Shown here piece by piece: positions 18,407-25,707 of a DNA stretch of 64,000 nt (the stretch's first letter is position 1; every line of letters begins with the position of its first letter). Source of the stretch: Gammaproteobacteria bacterium (GTDB lineage Bacteria; Pseudomonadota; Gammaproteobacteria; Steroidobacterales; Woeseiaceae); contig JAUIDP010000001.1 in the NCBI GenBank assembly GCA_030429005.1, positions 62,001 through 126,000 of the forward strand. Direction: 5' to 3'. A program made the translations under genes and the position numbers. The notes beneath the pieces are model-generated. The model searched no databases, had not been told where the DNA came from, and worked only from the letters and a program-made list of their open reading frames with translations.

Positions 18407-18672
18407 GCACGTCTCCAGAAGTCGTATTCAGTGTCCCTGCCGCGATAAACCAGCGGTTTCTCGCGAACCAGCAACCACGCACCGAGGTATGTGATTGCGG
18501 TGACCCACGAGAACAGCAGGAAGGCGATAATAGTAACAAGACGAACCATGCCCAGGCGGAAATTGAATCGATCGGCGATCCCTGCACATACGCCGAATAC
18601 CCAGGCGTTGTCGGTATCCCGATAGAAGCCCCGGACAGGTCCGAAATCGCTGTTCCACATGCGCTGACTCAT
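18403..18672 (-). CDS. Short PspC-domain protein
   Basis: An 89-residue protein that is essentially one PspC domain: WVFGVCAGIADRFNFRLG, then a hydrophobic helix and a short polar end DTEYDFWRRA. It follows pspA by 11 bases and overlaps the long PspC-like gene by four. It is closer to the minimal PspC form than the following gene. Confidence 0.8.
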   Translation of the reverse strand: MSQRMWNSDFGPVRGFYRDTDNAWVFGVCAGIADRFNFRLGMVRLVTIIAFLLFSWVTAITYLGAWLLVREKPLVYRGRDTEYDFWRRA

Positions 18673-18683
18673 ATTCGCTCCTT

Positions 18684-19370
18684 TTACTGACCTTCCGCGA
18701 CTTTCTTGTCGTCGGCTGCAAACCGCTGTTTCAGTTCGTCCAGTTCTTTCTGCACGGACTCTTCGGACTCGAGGCCGGCGAACTCATGTTTCAGGTCTTT
18801 CGGCAGCCCCATGTCGTAGGCCTCGACTCGACCTTCAACATCGTCAATGCGGCGGGTGTATTGCTCGAACCGGATCATCGCGTCGTCGATCTTGTAATCG
18901 TGGATTTTCTTTCTGGCCGCCAGGCGACTGCTTGCCGTCTTGTGCCGTGCCAGCAACGCTTTTTGCCGGGCCTTGGCGTCTTCCAGCTTGGCTTCGAGAC
19001 GCGCGATGTCCTCATTCAGCTTGCCAAGCCCTTCATCCACAGCGAGGTAATCTTCCTTGATGACATTCGCTGCACCCTGGGCGCGCTGCTTTTCGACCAG
19101 CGCGGCCTTGGCGAGATCCTCTCGCCCTTTGCGCATGGCCAGTTCTGCCTTGTCGGCCCAGTCGCGAACTTCGCGATCCAGTGTCTCCAGCTTGCGGTTC
19201 AGGTCTTTCTTGTCGGCAATGGAACGTGCGGCCGCCGACCGAACCTCAACCAGCGTGTCTTCCATTTCCTGAATCATCAGACGAACAATCTTCTCCGGGT
19301 CCTCGGCCTTGTCGAGAATCGCGTTGATGTTCGAGTTCACGATGTCAGAAAATCTCGTGAATATGCCCAT
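18684..19370 (-). CDS. pspA: Phage shock protein A
   Basis: A 228-residue ESCRT-III-like coiled-coil protein that supports the inner membrane under stress and inhibits PspF. The start MGIFTRFSDIVNSNINAI and EDPEKIVRLMIQEMEDTLV are near-identical to known PspA. I set the start at the ATG at 19370, with GAGGAAA about 8 bases upstream. An in-frame ATG at 19421 is rejected because it lies inside the sigma-54 promoter. First gene of a four-gene operon. Confidence 0.95.
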   Translation of the reverse strand: MGIFTRFSDIVNSNINAILDKAEDPEKIVRLMIQEMEDTLVEVRSAAARSIADKKDLNRKLETLDREVRDWADKAELAMRKGREDLAKAALVEKQRAQGAANVIKEDYLAVDEGLGKLNEDIARLEAKLEDAKARQKALLARHKTASSRLAARKKIHDYKIDDAMIRFEQYTRRIDDVEGRVEAYDMGLPKDLKHEFAGLESEESVQKELDELKQRFAADDKKVAEGQ

Positions 19371-19409
19371 GAATTTTTCCTCGTTTCGGGTGAATCCTGC
19401 TGTCATTAC

Positions 19410-19425
19410 TGCAGATTCCATGCCA
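19410..19425 (-). promoter_or_regulatory. Sigma-54 promoter of the psp operon
   Basis: Minus strand reads TGGCATGGAATCTGCA, against the consensus TGGCACG-N4-TTGCA; the invariant GG and GC are correctly spaced. The predicted start site near 19399 leaves a leader of about 30 bases before pspA. The divergent PspF gene supplies the activator. Confidence 0.85.
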
Positions 19426-19442
19426 ACTGGCTGGATTTTGTA

Positions 19443-19455
19443 TAACGCATTGATT
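19443..19455 (-). promoter_or_regulatory. IHF site between psp promoter and upstream region
   Basis: Minus strand AATCAATGCGTTA fits WATCAA-N4-TTR exactly. It sits about 45-57 bases before the predicted psp start site, where IHF bends DNA in E. coli pspA to bring PspF to the promoter. PspF-binding sites should lie at about 19465-19550; I could not delimit them. Confidence 0.7.
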
Positions 19456-19561
19456 TATCGGATCTTTATCGGGTTTTTCAACAGCTCTTCCGTTCGTCTG
19501 ATTTAGTGTTTTTAACTAATTATTCGCTTTTCTCGCTATCATATGGTCGAATAGACTAACG

Positions 19562-20578
19562 ATGGAACGGCAAACTACGCAGAACATAATTGGCGAGGCG
19601 CCGGCATTCCTCGAAATGCTGGAGCACGTATCGCGCGCCGCGCCGCTGGACCGTTCGGTACTGGTCGTCGGCGAACGGGGCACCGGCAAGGAGCTGATCG
19701 CGTCACGCCTGCATTTTCTTTCGGAACGCTGGGAACAGAATGTCGTCAAGGTCAATTGCGCGGCACTGACGGAGTCGATCCTCGAATCGGAATTGTTCGG
19801 CCACGAGGCCGGTGCATTTACCGGTGCCCAGAAGACCCATATCGGCCATTTCGAGCGCGCAGACGGTGGCACGCTGATTCTCGACGAGCTGGCCACGATC
19901 TCCCTGCGTATGCAGGAGAAAATCCTGCGGGTTATCGAATATGGCGAGATCCAGAGAGTCGGTGGCAGCGACACGCTGCGCGTCAATGTGCGTATCGTCG
20001 GTTCAACCAATGCTGACTTGCAAAGGCTTGCTGCCGAAGGCAAGTTCCGGCGGGACCTTCTCGACCGGCTCGCTTTCGATGTCATCACCGTGCCGCCTTT
20101 GCGCGAGCGCGTCGAGGACATCATGCCGCTGGCGCACGCGTTCGCGATCAACATGGCCAGCGAGCTGCGACGAAGCTACTTCCCGGGCTTCAGCCCGAAG
20201 GCCTCATCCGCACTGCTGCGGCATTCCTGGCCCGGCAACGTACGCGAACTCAAGAATGCCGTAGAACGCTCGGTTTACCGAACTTCGGCACCGGATGCGC
20301 CGATTGCGACAATTGCGTTCGATCCGTTCGACTCGCCGTTCAAGCTGGCCGAGCCCGCGACGACAGCTCGCCAGCCGGCCGGGGAAAGACCACTTGCGCT
20401 GTTGCCGACCGATCTGCCAGCCCGGCTGCGCGACCTCGAACGTGAACTGGTAGAGGCGGCACTCGATCGTTCGCGGTTCAACCAGAAAGTTGCGGCTGAC
20501 CTGCTGGGGCTCAGCTACCACCAGTTTCGCGGAAGACTGAAGAAACTGGATATCTCCGGAAGTCCGCCGGCTCCCTGA
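19562..20578 (+). CDS. pspF: Psp operon sigma-54 activator
   Basis: A 338-residue enhancer-binding protein without a receiver domain, as usual for PspF. The AAA+ domain has Walker A GERGTGKE (36-43), ESELFGHEAGAFTGA with the sigma-54-contacting GAFTGA loop, Walker B LILDEL and the PGNVREL segment. A Fis-type helix-turn-helix occupies about 305-332 (QKVAADLLGLSYHQFRGRL). Divergent from pspA across 191 bases holding the sigma-54 promoter and IHF site. Its stop almost touches the next minus-strand gene. Confidence 0.93.
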   Translation: MERQTTQNIIGEAPAFLEMLEHVSRAAPLDRSVLVVGERGTGKELIASRLHFLSERWEQNVVKVNCAALTESILESELFGHEAGAFTGAQKTHIGHFERADGGTLILDELATISLRMQEKILRVIEYGEIQRVGGSDTLRVNVRIVGSTNADLQRLAAEGKFRRDLLDRLAFDVITVPPLRERVEDIMPLAHAFAINMASELRRSYFPGFSPKASSALLRHSWPGNVRELKNAVERSVYRTSAPDAPIATIAFDPFDSPFKLAEPATTARQPAGERPLALLPTDLPARLRDLERELVEAALDRSRFNQKVAADLLGLSYHQFRGRLKKLDISGSPPAP

Positions 20579-20579
20579 G

Positions 20580-21512
20580 CTAGCTGTCGTCGCGATACCG
20601 ACGCAGCCAGATTGCGCCGCCGGAGAACAGCCCACACACGATCAGCCCCGCCCAAACTTCGATACTGGTCAGAAAGCTGCCGTAGTCGAGCCAGGAGATC
20701 AGGCTGATGTTCTCGGCCAGCATCGACTGCATGTCGTCCTCGTCGAAATTGGCGCCCACGCGTTTCACACCGTCGAAGATCGGCATGGCATCGAGCCTGA
20801 AGCGCGTCAGTATGGCGTCCCAGAGATGGCCACTCTTGAACACGATGTATTCCAGGATCGGCAAGATCGCAAGCGGCAATGCCGCCCGCAACAGCGGACC
20901 GCGCTTCGCCCAGGCGGAGACAAACAGGAACCAGCCGACCAGCGGTGCCATCCAGATCGGCAGCGCGATCAGTACCGTCAATACCGCGCCCCAGGTATCG
21001 AACAACGGCACGGCGCCCCAGATCATCCGACCCGGACTGGCGCCTTCGGTCGCCAGCCAGATGCTGACGATAATCAGGTTCAGCAAATGCGAAACGACGA
21101 CCGCCGCGAACGTCGCAACCGGTATTGCCAGGAAAACAACGACCAGCTTGGAGACAACAGTTTCTGCATCGGTAATCGGCAGGGAACGCCAGAACAGGAT
21201 GCTCTTGTCCTTGCGTTCGGCGTACAGCGCATCCAGGCAATAGAATACGATCAGGAACCACATCGCGATCAGGAAGACCGACGTATTGCCTACGAGCGAC
21301 GCGGCGAGCGCTGCGCGCCGGACGTTATCGGGGGCGGTCATATCGGCGATCTTGGCGATGTCCGCGTTCATCGCCTCACCAAACGCACCTATTGCCACGA
21401 CCATCGCGACAGCGAGCAGACTGATGACGGTTGCGACGGCGGCCGGCGTTACCCAGATCGAACGGTGTTCCCAGAGTTCCCTGCGCAGCAGCGCGACTTG
21501 CTGGTTGATCAT
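20580..21512 (-). CDS. ABC transporter permease, ABC-2 type
   Basis: A 310-residue membrane protein with about six hydrophobic segments and LLRRELWEHRSIWVTP at the N-terminus, typical of permeases in YtrA-regulated ABC exporters. It overlaps the ATPase gene by ATGA. A periplasmic stretch between the last two helices (FDEDDMQSMLAENISLISWL) is hydrophilic. The substrate is unknown; related systems respond to envelope-active antibiotics. Confidence 0.82.
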   Translation of the reverse strand: MINQQVALLRRELWEHRSIWVTPAAVATVISLLAVAMVVAIGAFGEAMNADIAKIADMTAPDNVRRAALAASLVGNTSVFLIAMWFLIVFYCLDALYAERKDKSILFWRSLPITDAETVVSKLVVVFLAIPVATFAAVVVSHLLNLIIVSIWLATEGASPGRMIWGAVPLFDTWGAVLTVLIALPIWMAPLVGWFLFVSAWAKRGPLLRAALPLAILPILEYIVFKSGHLWDAILTRFRLDAMPIFDGVKRVGANFDEDDMQSMLAENISLISWLDYGSFLTSIEVWAGLIVCGLFSGGAIWLRRYRDDS

Positions 21513-22366
21513 GCCGTGGCTCCCTTGACCTTCGCGACGAACAGATCGGCGACCGAAGGCGTGTGCACTTCACCCAGGCCCTCGAGCTTTTCCCTTGCAA
21601 CGTTTTCGAAGGTCATGACGTGTTTGCCGAAGACATCGCGCTCATGCAACGGACCGAGTTTTCGCGCCGACTCGGCTGCATCCCCTGATGTCAGCAGCTC
21701 GGTGAACGACTCCGGAATGGCTTCCATGCTCGTATCGAGAATGATCTTGCCGGCATTGATAAACATGATGTCGGTCAGCAGGTTTTCGATTTCCTCTACC
21801 TGGTGCGTGGTGATGAGGATCGTGCGTTCGCCGTCGAAGTAGTCGTTCAGCAGGTTGCCGTAAAACTCCTTGCGGAAAATAATATCGAGACCGAGAGTCG
21901 GTTCATCCAGTACCAGCAACTTCGCATCGATCGCCATGATGATCGACAGGTGCAGTTGCGTCACCATGCCCTTGGAGAGTTCACGCACCCTCGAGTCCCT
22001 GAGGATTTTCGTCGCGCTGAGAAACTGCTCGGCTTTCGGGCGCGAGAAGTTCGGGTGCGTACTCGCAACGAAATCGAGCAACTGCGAGACCCTGATCCAG
22101 CGCGGCAGCACTGCAACATCCGCGATAAAGCAGATGTTGTTCATCATCTGCTTGCGCTGCCTGAAAGGATCCAGGCCCAACACTGACAGTTGCCCCTGGC
22201 AGTCCGTCAGGCCCAGCAACGCCTTGAGCAGGGTTGTCTTGCCTGCGCCATTGGGACCGATCAGGCCGACGATCTTGCCTTTCTCGATATCGAAACTGAC
22301 GTCATCAACAGCGCGCAGACTGCCGAAATGCTTTGATACGTTCCGGGCGGTGACCAGACTAGTCAT
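21509..22366 (-). CDS. ABC transporter ATP-binding protein
   Basis: A 285-residue ATPase: Walker A GPNGAGKTT (about 37-45), signature RELSKGMVTQLHLS (a degenerate LSGGQ, reading LSKGM), Walker B LLVLDEPTLGLD, and H-loop TTHQVEE. LSKGM signatures are typical of the YtrB-like group. Starts inside the end of the GntR gene (8-base overlap), so translation is coupled. Confidence 0.9.
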   Translation of the reverse strand: MTSLVTARNVSKHFGSLRAVDDVSFDIEKGKIVGLIGPNGAGKTTLLKALLGLTDCQGQLSVLGLDPFRQRKQMMNNICFIADVAVLPRWIRVSQLLDFVASTHPNFSRPKAEQFLSATKILRDSRVRELSKGMVTQLHLSIIMAIDAKLLVLDEPTLGLDIIFRKEFYGNLLNDYFDGERTILITTHQVEEIENLLTDIMFINAGKIILDTSMEAIPESFTELLTSGDAAESARKLGPLHERDVFGKHVMTFENVAREKLEGLGEVHTPSVADLFVAKVKGATA

Positions 22367-22742
22367 CCTTGCCTCCCTTGCCGCCTGCTGACCGGGTGTC
22401 TTGCAACAAATCTGACGCGGTCAGACCCAGGCGCTCAATTGTTGCCAGGACCAGCGGCCATTCCTTTTCGAGGAATCGTGCCCGCTCATCTTTCAACAGG
22501 CGCTCACGCGATCCTTCGGTTACGAACATGCCGCGGCCACGTTTTTTCTCGACGAGGCCTTCGTCGACAAGTTCCTGGTAGCCCTTCAAGACAGTCAATG
22601 GATTGAGTCGATACTCGGCGGCGACGTTGCGCACCGACGGCAGCGCGTCGCCGTCGCCCAGGACACCTTCTAGAATCATCGCGACAACCCGGTCCCGGAG
22701 TTGTCGGTAGATCGGCAAATCTTCATTCCATTTAGGATCCAT
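22359..22742 (-). CDS. GntR-family regulator, YtrA subfamily
   Basis: A 127-residue repressor: winged helix-turn-helix at about 10-75 (IYRQLRDRVVAMILEG, LPSVRNVAAEYRLNPLTVLK, GRGMFV) plus a short two-helix C-terminal part, the hallmark of YtrA, which lacks a large effector domain. The start is ATG at 22742; a GTG lies one codon earlier. First gene before ABC ATPase and permease, which it probably represses through the palindrome at 23054-23075. Confidence 0.88.
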   Translation of the reverse strand: MDPKWNEDLPIYRQLRDRVVAMILEGVLGDGDALPSVRNVAAEYRLNPLTVLKGYQELVDEGLVEKKRGRGMFVTEGSRERLLKDERARFLEKEWPLVLATIERLGLTASDLLQDTRSAGGKGGKDD

Positions 22743-22845
22743 CACACATCCGTCAAAAAATGCGCCGACCAGTGTGGCCGGCGCCAGGAGTCCGTCGCTA
22801 CCTTACTCGCCTCTGTGACGGAAACTGATCCAGTCGCCATAGCGC

Positions 22846-23019
22846 CTACTGTGAATTGACTTCAAGCACGACCTGCAGGTTGAAAACTGGCTCCTGCTGG
22901 GCAATTTCAACCGATTTAGCTGCCGCTTCGCCCTGGCCCGCGATCAACGCCACCGTCATCAACGCCAGGATCGTCAGGCTGACGATGTCGTTGAAATGGC
23001 GAAAAATGAGCGTTTTCAT
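22846..23019 (-). CDS. Small membrane or exported peptide at the head of the GntR-ABC operon
   Basis: A 57-residue product with a hydrophobic stretch (about 13-30, VSLTILALMTVALIAG) and a polar end. AGGAG lies eight bases before the ATG at 23019, and a good promoter with operator lies just upstream, so expression is plausible. The hydrophobic part could be a signal peptide (GQGEAAA) or a membrane anchor. It lies 103 bases before the GntR gene. I do not recognise it. Confidence 0.55.
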   Translation of the reverse strand: MKTLIFRHFNDIVSLTILALMTVALIAGQGEAAAKSVEIAQQEPVFNLQVVLEVNSQ

Positions 23020-23053
23020 CTGTCTTGCTCCTGGCAAAGGCCTGGGTGAACTG

Positions 23054-23093
23054 GTGTTATAGTTGACTATAACACTAAAAAGTCGAGATGCAA
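23054..23093 (-). promoter_or_regulatory. Promoter with overlapping 9-bp palindromic operator
   Basis: Perfect inverted repeat GTGTTATAG-TTGA-CTATAACAC (23054-23075). On the minus strand TTGCAT (23088-23093), 16 bases, then TATAGT (23066-23071) gives a strong sigma-70 promoter whose -10 lies inside the palindrome. This is the expected geometry for repression by the downstream GntR/YtrA protein, by inference. The rest of 23020-23178 shows nothing further. Confidence 0.72.
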
Positions 23094-23178
23094 GCGATTT
23101 TTCTGAGGACCGCTAACCCGGGAGCGTCTGCCGGCGCGTTTATAGAGGTACAGGACAGACAAATACTTCGCTAATTCA

Positions 23179-23835
23179 ATGACTTACCGGATAACGCGCA
23201 TGACAGGCAATGGCCAGACAGCTGCCGCCCTCGAATTGTCGCTTCCCACCCAGGCGGCGCTCGCCTATGCTCCCGCCATGGAACCCGCGCCCGAAGACAG
23301 TGCCCTGATGCTGCGCTACAGGGATGGCGATGCTGCCGCGTTCGAGATCCTGTACAGGCGACATAACGACGCGTTATATCGCTACCTGCTGCGCCTCTGC
23401 AAGCACCGTGACAACGCGGATGATATTTTCCAGGAGGTCTGGGGCAAAATTATCAAGGCGGCAGACCGCTACCGGCCGACAGCGAAATTCACGACCTACC
23501 TGTACCGGGTTGCACACAACTGTTTCATCGACTACCTGCGGCGCAACAAGCGGCATACGCACACCGCTGTCTACGATGCGGATCAGCAACCGGATCCCGG
23601 CGACTCCCCGGACATGCTGACCGAACGCAGCCTGGCTCGTGAGCGCCTGCAACGCGCATTGCTGGAGCTACCCGACGAACAACGCGACGTGTTCCTGCTG
23701 CACGAGGAGGCCGGACTGGGCCTCGATGAAATTGCTGCGGTTACCGACAGCAACCGTGAAACGACCAAGAGTCGTCTGCGCTACGCGGTCAACAAGCTGC
23801 GGACGGCCATTGACGAACCGGTGGAGGCCTCATGA
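23179..23835 (+). CDS. ECF-type sigma-70 family RNA polymerase sigma factor
   Basis: A 218-residue sigma factor with region 2 (ILYRRHNDALYRYLLRLC, DNADDIFQEVWGKI, FTTYLYRVAHNCFIDYLR) and region 4 (LLELPDEQRDVFLLHEEAG, GLDEIAAVTDSNRETTKSRL). The start is uncertain: ATGs at 23179, 23200 and 23278 are in frame, none with a clear ribosome site; 23278 gives the usual family length (about 185). It overlaps the next gene by ATGA, the usual pairing with an anti-sigma factor. Confidence 0.88.
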   Translation: MTYRITRMTGNGQTAAALELSLPTQAALAYAPAMEPAPEDSALMLRYRDGDAAAFEILYRRHNDALYRYLLRLCKHRDNADDIFQEVWGKIIKAADRYRPTAKFTTYLYRVAHNCFIDYLRRNKRHTHTAVYDADQQPDPGDSPDMLTERSLARERLQRALLELPDEQRDVFLLHEEAGLGLDEIAAVTDSNRETTKSRLRYAVNKLRTAIDEPVEAS

Positions 23836-24596
23836 ACAACGATCGACACCAGGATGACAGGGTATCCGCGGCTTACCGTGAGCTGGCCGGCGAACGCACG
23901 CCGGCAGAGCTCGACCGCAAAGTCCTGGAGATGGCCGCCAACAGCGCCAGGCCACCGGCTTATTCCCGCTGGATGTCGTGGTCGCGTCCGCTCGCCTGGG
24001 CCGCTACCGTCACCCTGTGCCTCGCAATTACTCTCGAGCTGGTTCGCGATCCTGTGGTGCAGGACACCGTTGTCCCGAACCCGGCCAACACGGCAGCAAC
24101 ACTCCCGCATGCCACGCGCCAGGACGCACTCGTGCCGCAGGATGACGCCGTTACCGACGAAGAAAGAGAAATGTTTGTCGAACCATCCGCGAAAGCTTCG
24201 GATGAGCGCGACCGGGACAGCAACAACGCGAGGCGCGAACTGGCCGCAGAACGAAGCCTGGCAGAGCCGGAGTTGCAGGAAGAGGTCGCCGAGTCACTGG
24301 CGAGTTCCGGGGCAGTCGACAAGGCAGGGCTCGCGAGAATGCGCTCGTCCGGCGAGGCCAGCCCGGCGGCACCGGCGGCAGATATGCTTCGCGCCACCGA
24401 ATCGCCCGGCGCTGCCAGCAACGCCTACGCCAGGGATGCCGACGTTGCGCAGCCGGCCTGTGCCGGCAAACGTCGCGCGACGCCGGAGAGCTGGCGGGAC
24501 TGCATCCTCGAACTGGAGGCGAACGGCGATCATGCGGCGGCGCAGCACGAGCGAAGCGAGCTAAAAGATACCTTTCCGGAATTCAAGTGGCCCTGA
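23832..24596 (+). CDS. Probable anti-sigma factor, single membrane helix
   Basis: A 254-residue protein: cytoplasmic N-terminal part (1-50, YRELAGERTPAELDRKVLEM), one membrane helix (about 51-71), and a long low-complexity periplasmic part rich in Ala, Glu and Asp, ending with CAGKRRATPESWRDCILELE. Position directly after the sigma gene and topology suggest an anti-sigma factor, but no zinc-binding HxxxCxxC motif is present, so the assignment rests on context. Confidence 0.65.
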   Translation: MNNDRHQDDRVSAAYRELAGERTPAELDRKVLEMAANSARPPAYSRWMSWSRPLAWAATVTLCLAITLELVRDPVVQDTVVPNPANTAATLPHATRQDALVPQDDAVTDEEREMFVEPSAKASDERDRDSNNARRELAAERSLAEPELQEEVAESLASSGAVDKAGLARMRSSGEASPAAPAADMLRATESPGAASNAYARDADVAQPACAGKRRATPESWRDCILELEANGDHAAAQHERSELKDTFPEFKWP

Positions 24597-24608
24597 AAAT
24601 GCTAGAAT
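24582..24608 (+). promoter_or_regulatory. Possible extended -10 promoter for mdh
   Basis: TG-C-TAGAAT (extended -10, 24600-24608) with TTCAAG 15 bases upstream of the extended element's TAGAAT. It overlaps the end of the preceding gene. A second TAGAAT occurs about 40 bases downstream. Candidate only. Confidence 0.4.
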
Positions 24609-24670
24609 CCCGGCCCCGGGTACGTACTCGGTGCCAGGTACTTTAGAATCGTTTTTCAGGAATACAAATA

Positions 24671-25648
24671 ATGAAATCACCTCTTCGCGTCACCATTACG
24701 GGCGCTGCCGGCCAGATTGGCTATCAACTCGCGTTTCGAATTGCCTCCGGGCAAATGCTGGGAACTGACCAACCGGTCATTTTGCAACTACTGGAAATTC
24801 CGCCGGCACTCCCCGCCCTGTACGGCGTCGTAATGGAACTCGAAGACTGTGCTTTTGCGACGCTTGACGGTGTCGTCGCCACCGATGATCCGAACGTGGC
24901 CTTCAAGGACAGTGATTTTGCGTTGCTGGTCGGCGCCCGGCCGCGTGGACCCGGAATGGAACGCAAAGATCTGCTGGAAGCCAATGCGCAGATTTTCTCG
25001 GTGCAGGGCAAGGCAATCAACGATCATGCGAGTCGAGATATTCGAGTGCTGGTCGTAGGCAACCCTGCCAACACCAACGCGTTGATTACAAGCAGCAACG
25101 CGCCGGATATCGACCCGCGCAATTTCACAGCGATGACGCGTCTCGATCACAATCGGGCGTCGGCACAACTGGCGCAAAAGACCGGTAAGCATGTCAACGA
25201 CGTCCACAAACTGACTATCTGGGGAAATCACTCGGCAACCCAGTACCCGGACATCGAGCATGCGGTTGTGGACGGCAAGCCTGCCCGCGAACTCGTTGAC
25301 GAGGAATGGTTGAAGTCGACATTTATCCCGGATGTCCAGCAACGCGGCGCGGCAATCATCGCGGCGCGCGGCGCGTCTTCGGCCGCGTCGGCAGCCTCGG
25401 CGGCGATCGATCACATGCATGACTGGGCGCTGGGCACTGCCGACAATGACTGGGTCAGCATGGCCGTCCCGGCGGATGGCAGCTATGGCATCGAGCCGGG
25501 TATCGTGTACTCGTACCCGGTGCGTTGCAAAGGCGGGCAGTACGAGATCGTGCAGGACCTGGCCATCAGCGAATTCAGCCGAGTGCGCATGGATTTGACA
25601 GAGGCCGAGTTGCGCGAAGAACGGGCGGCGATCGAAGAGTTGCTTTAG
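24671..25648 (+). CDS. mdh: Malate dehydrogenase
   Basis: A 325-residue NAD-dependent enzyme of the TCA cycle, oxidising malate to oxaloacetate. [18 protein letters not shown] (10-27) is the nucleotide loop of the cytosolic-type/actinobacterial-proteobacterial [18 protein letters not shown] holds the mobile substrate loop arginines; MTRLDHNRA and the catalytic His in [12 protein letters not shown] follow. AGGAA lies eight bases before the ATG. Confidence 0.96.
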   Translation: MKSPLRVTITGAAGQIGYQLAFRIASGQMLGTDQPVILQLLEIPPALPALYGVVMELEDCAFATLDGVVATDDPNVAFKDSDFALLVGARPRGPGMERKDLLEANAQIFSVQGKAINDHASRDIRVLVVGNPANTNALITSSNAPDIDPRNFTAMTRLDHNRASAQLAQKTGKHVNDVHKLTIWGNHSATQYPDIEHAVVDGKPARELVDEEWLKSTFIPDVQQRGAAIIAARGASSAASAASAAIDHMHDWALGTADNDWVSMAVPADGSYGIEPGIVYSYPVRCKGGQYEIVQDLAISEFSRVRMDLTEAELREERAAIEELL

Positions 25649-25707
25649 AAACACGCTGCACGGTCGCGTGATGTTGTGGAGAAAGCGAAACTGGGAGTTG
25701 CTTGATT

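Noticed and set aside
19370..19421. Longer PspA starting at the ATG at 19421.
   Set aside because: That start lies inside the sigma-54 promoter, upstream of the predicted transcript start, and PspA proteins begin MGIF at 19370.
22100..22300. ABC ATPase judged inactive because its signature is LSKGM rather than LSGGQ.
   Set aside because: LSKGM is usual in YtrB-like ATPases, and Walker A, Walker B and the H-loop are intact.
24788..25654. A 288-codon minus-strand frame opposite mdh.
   Set aside because: Codon-position shadow of mdh; no ribosome site or motif.
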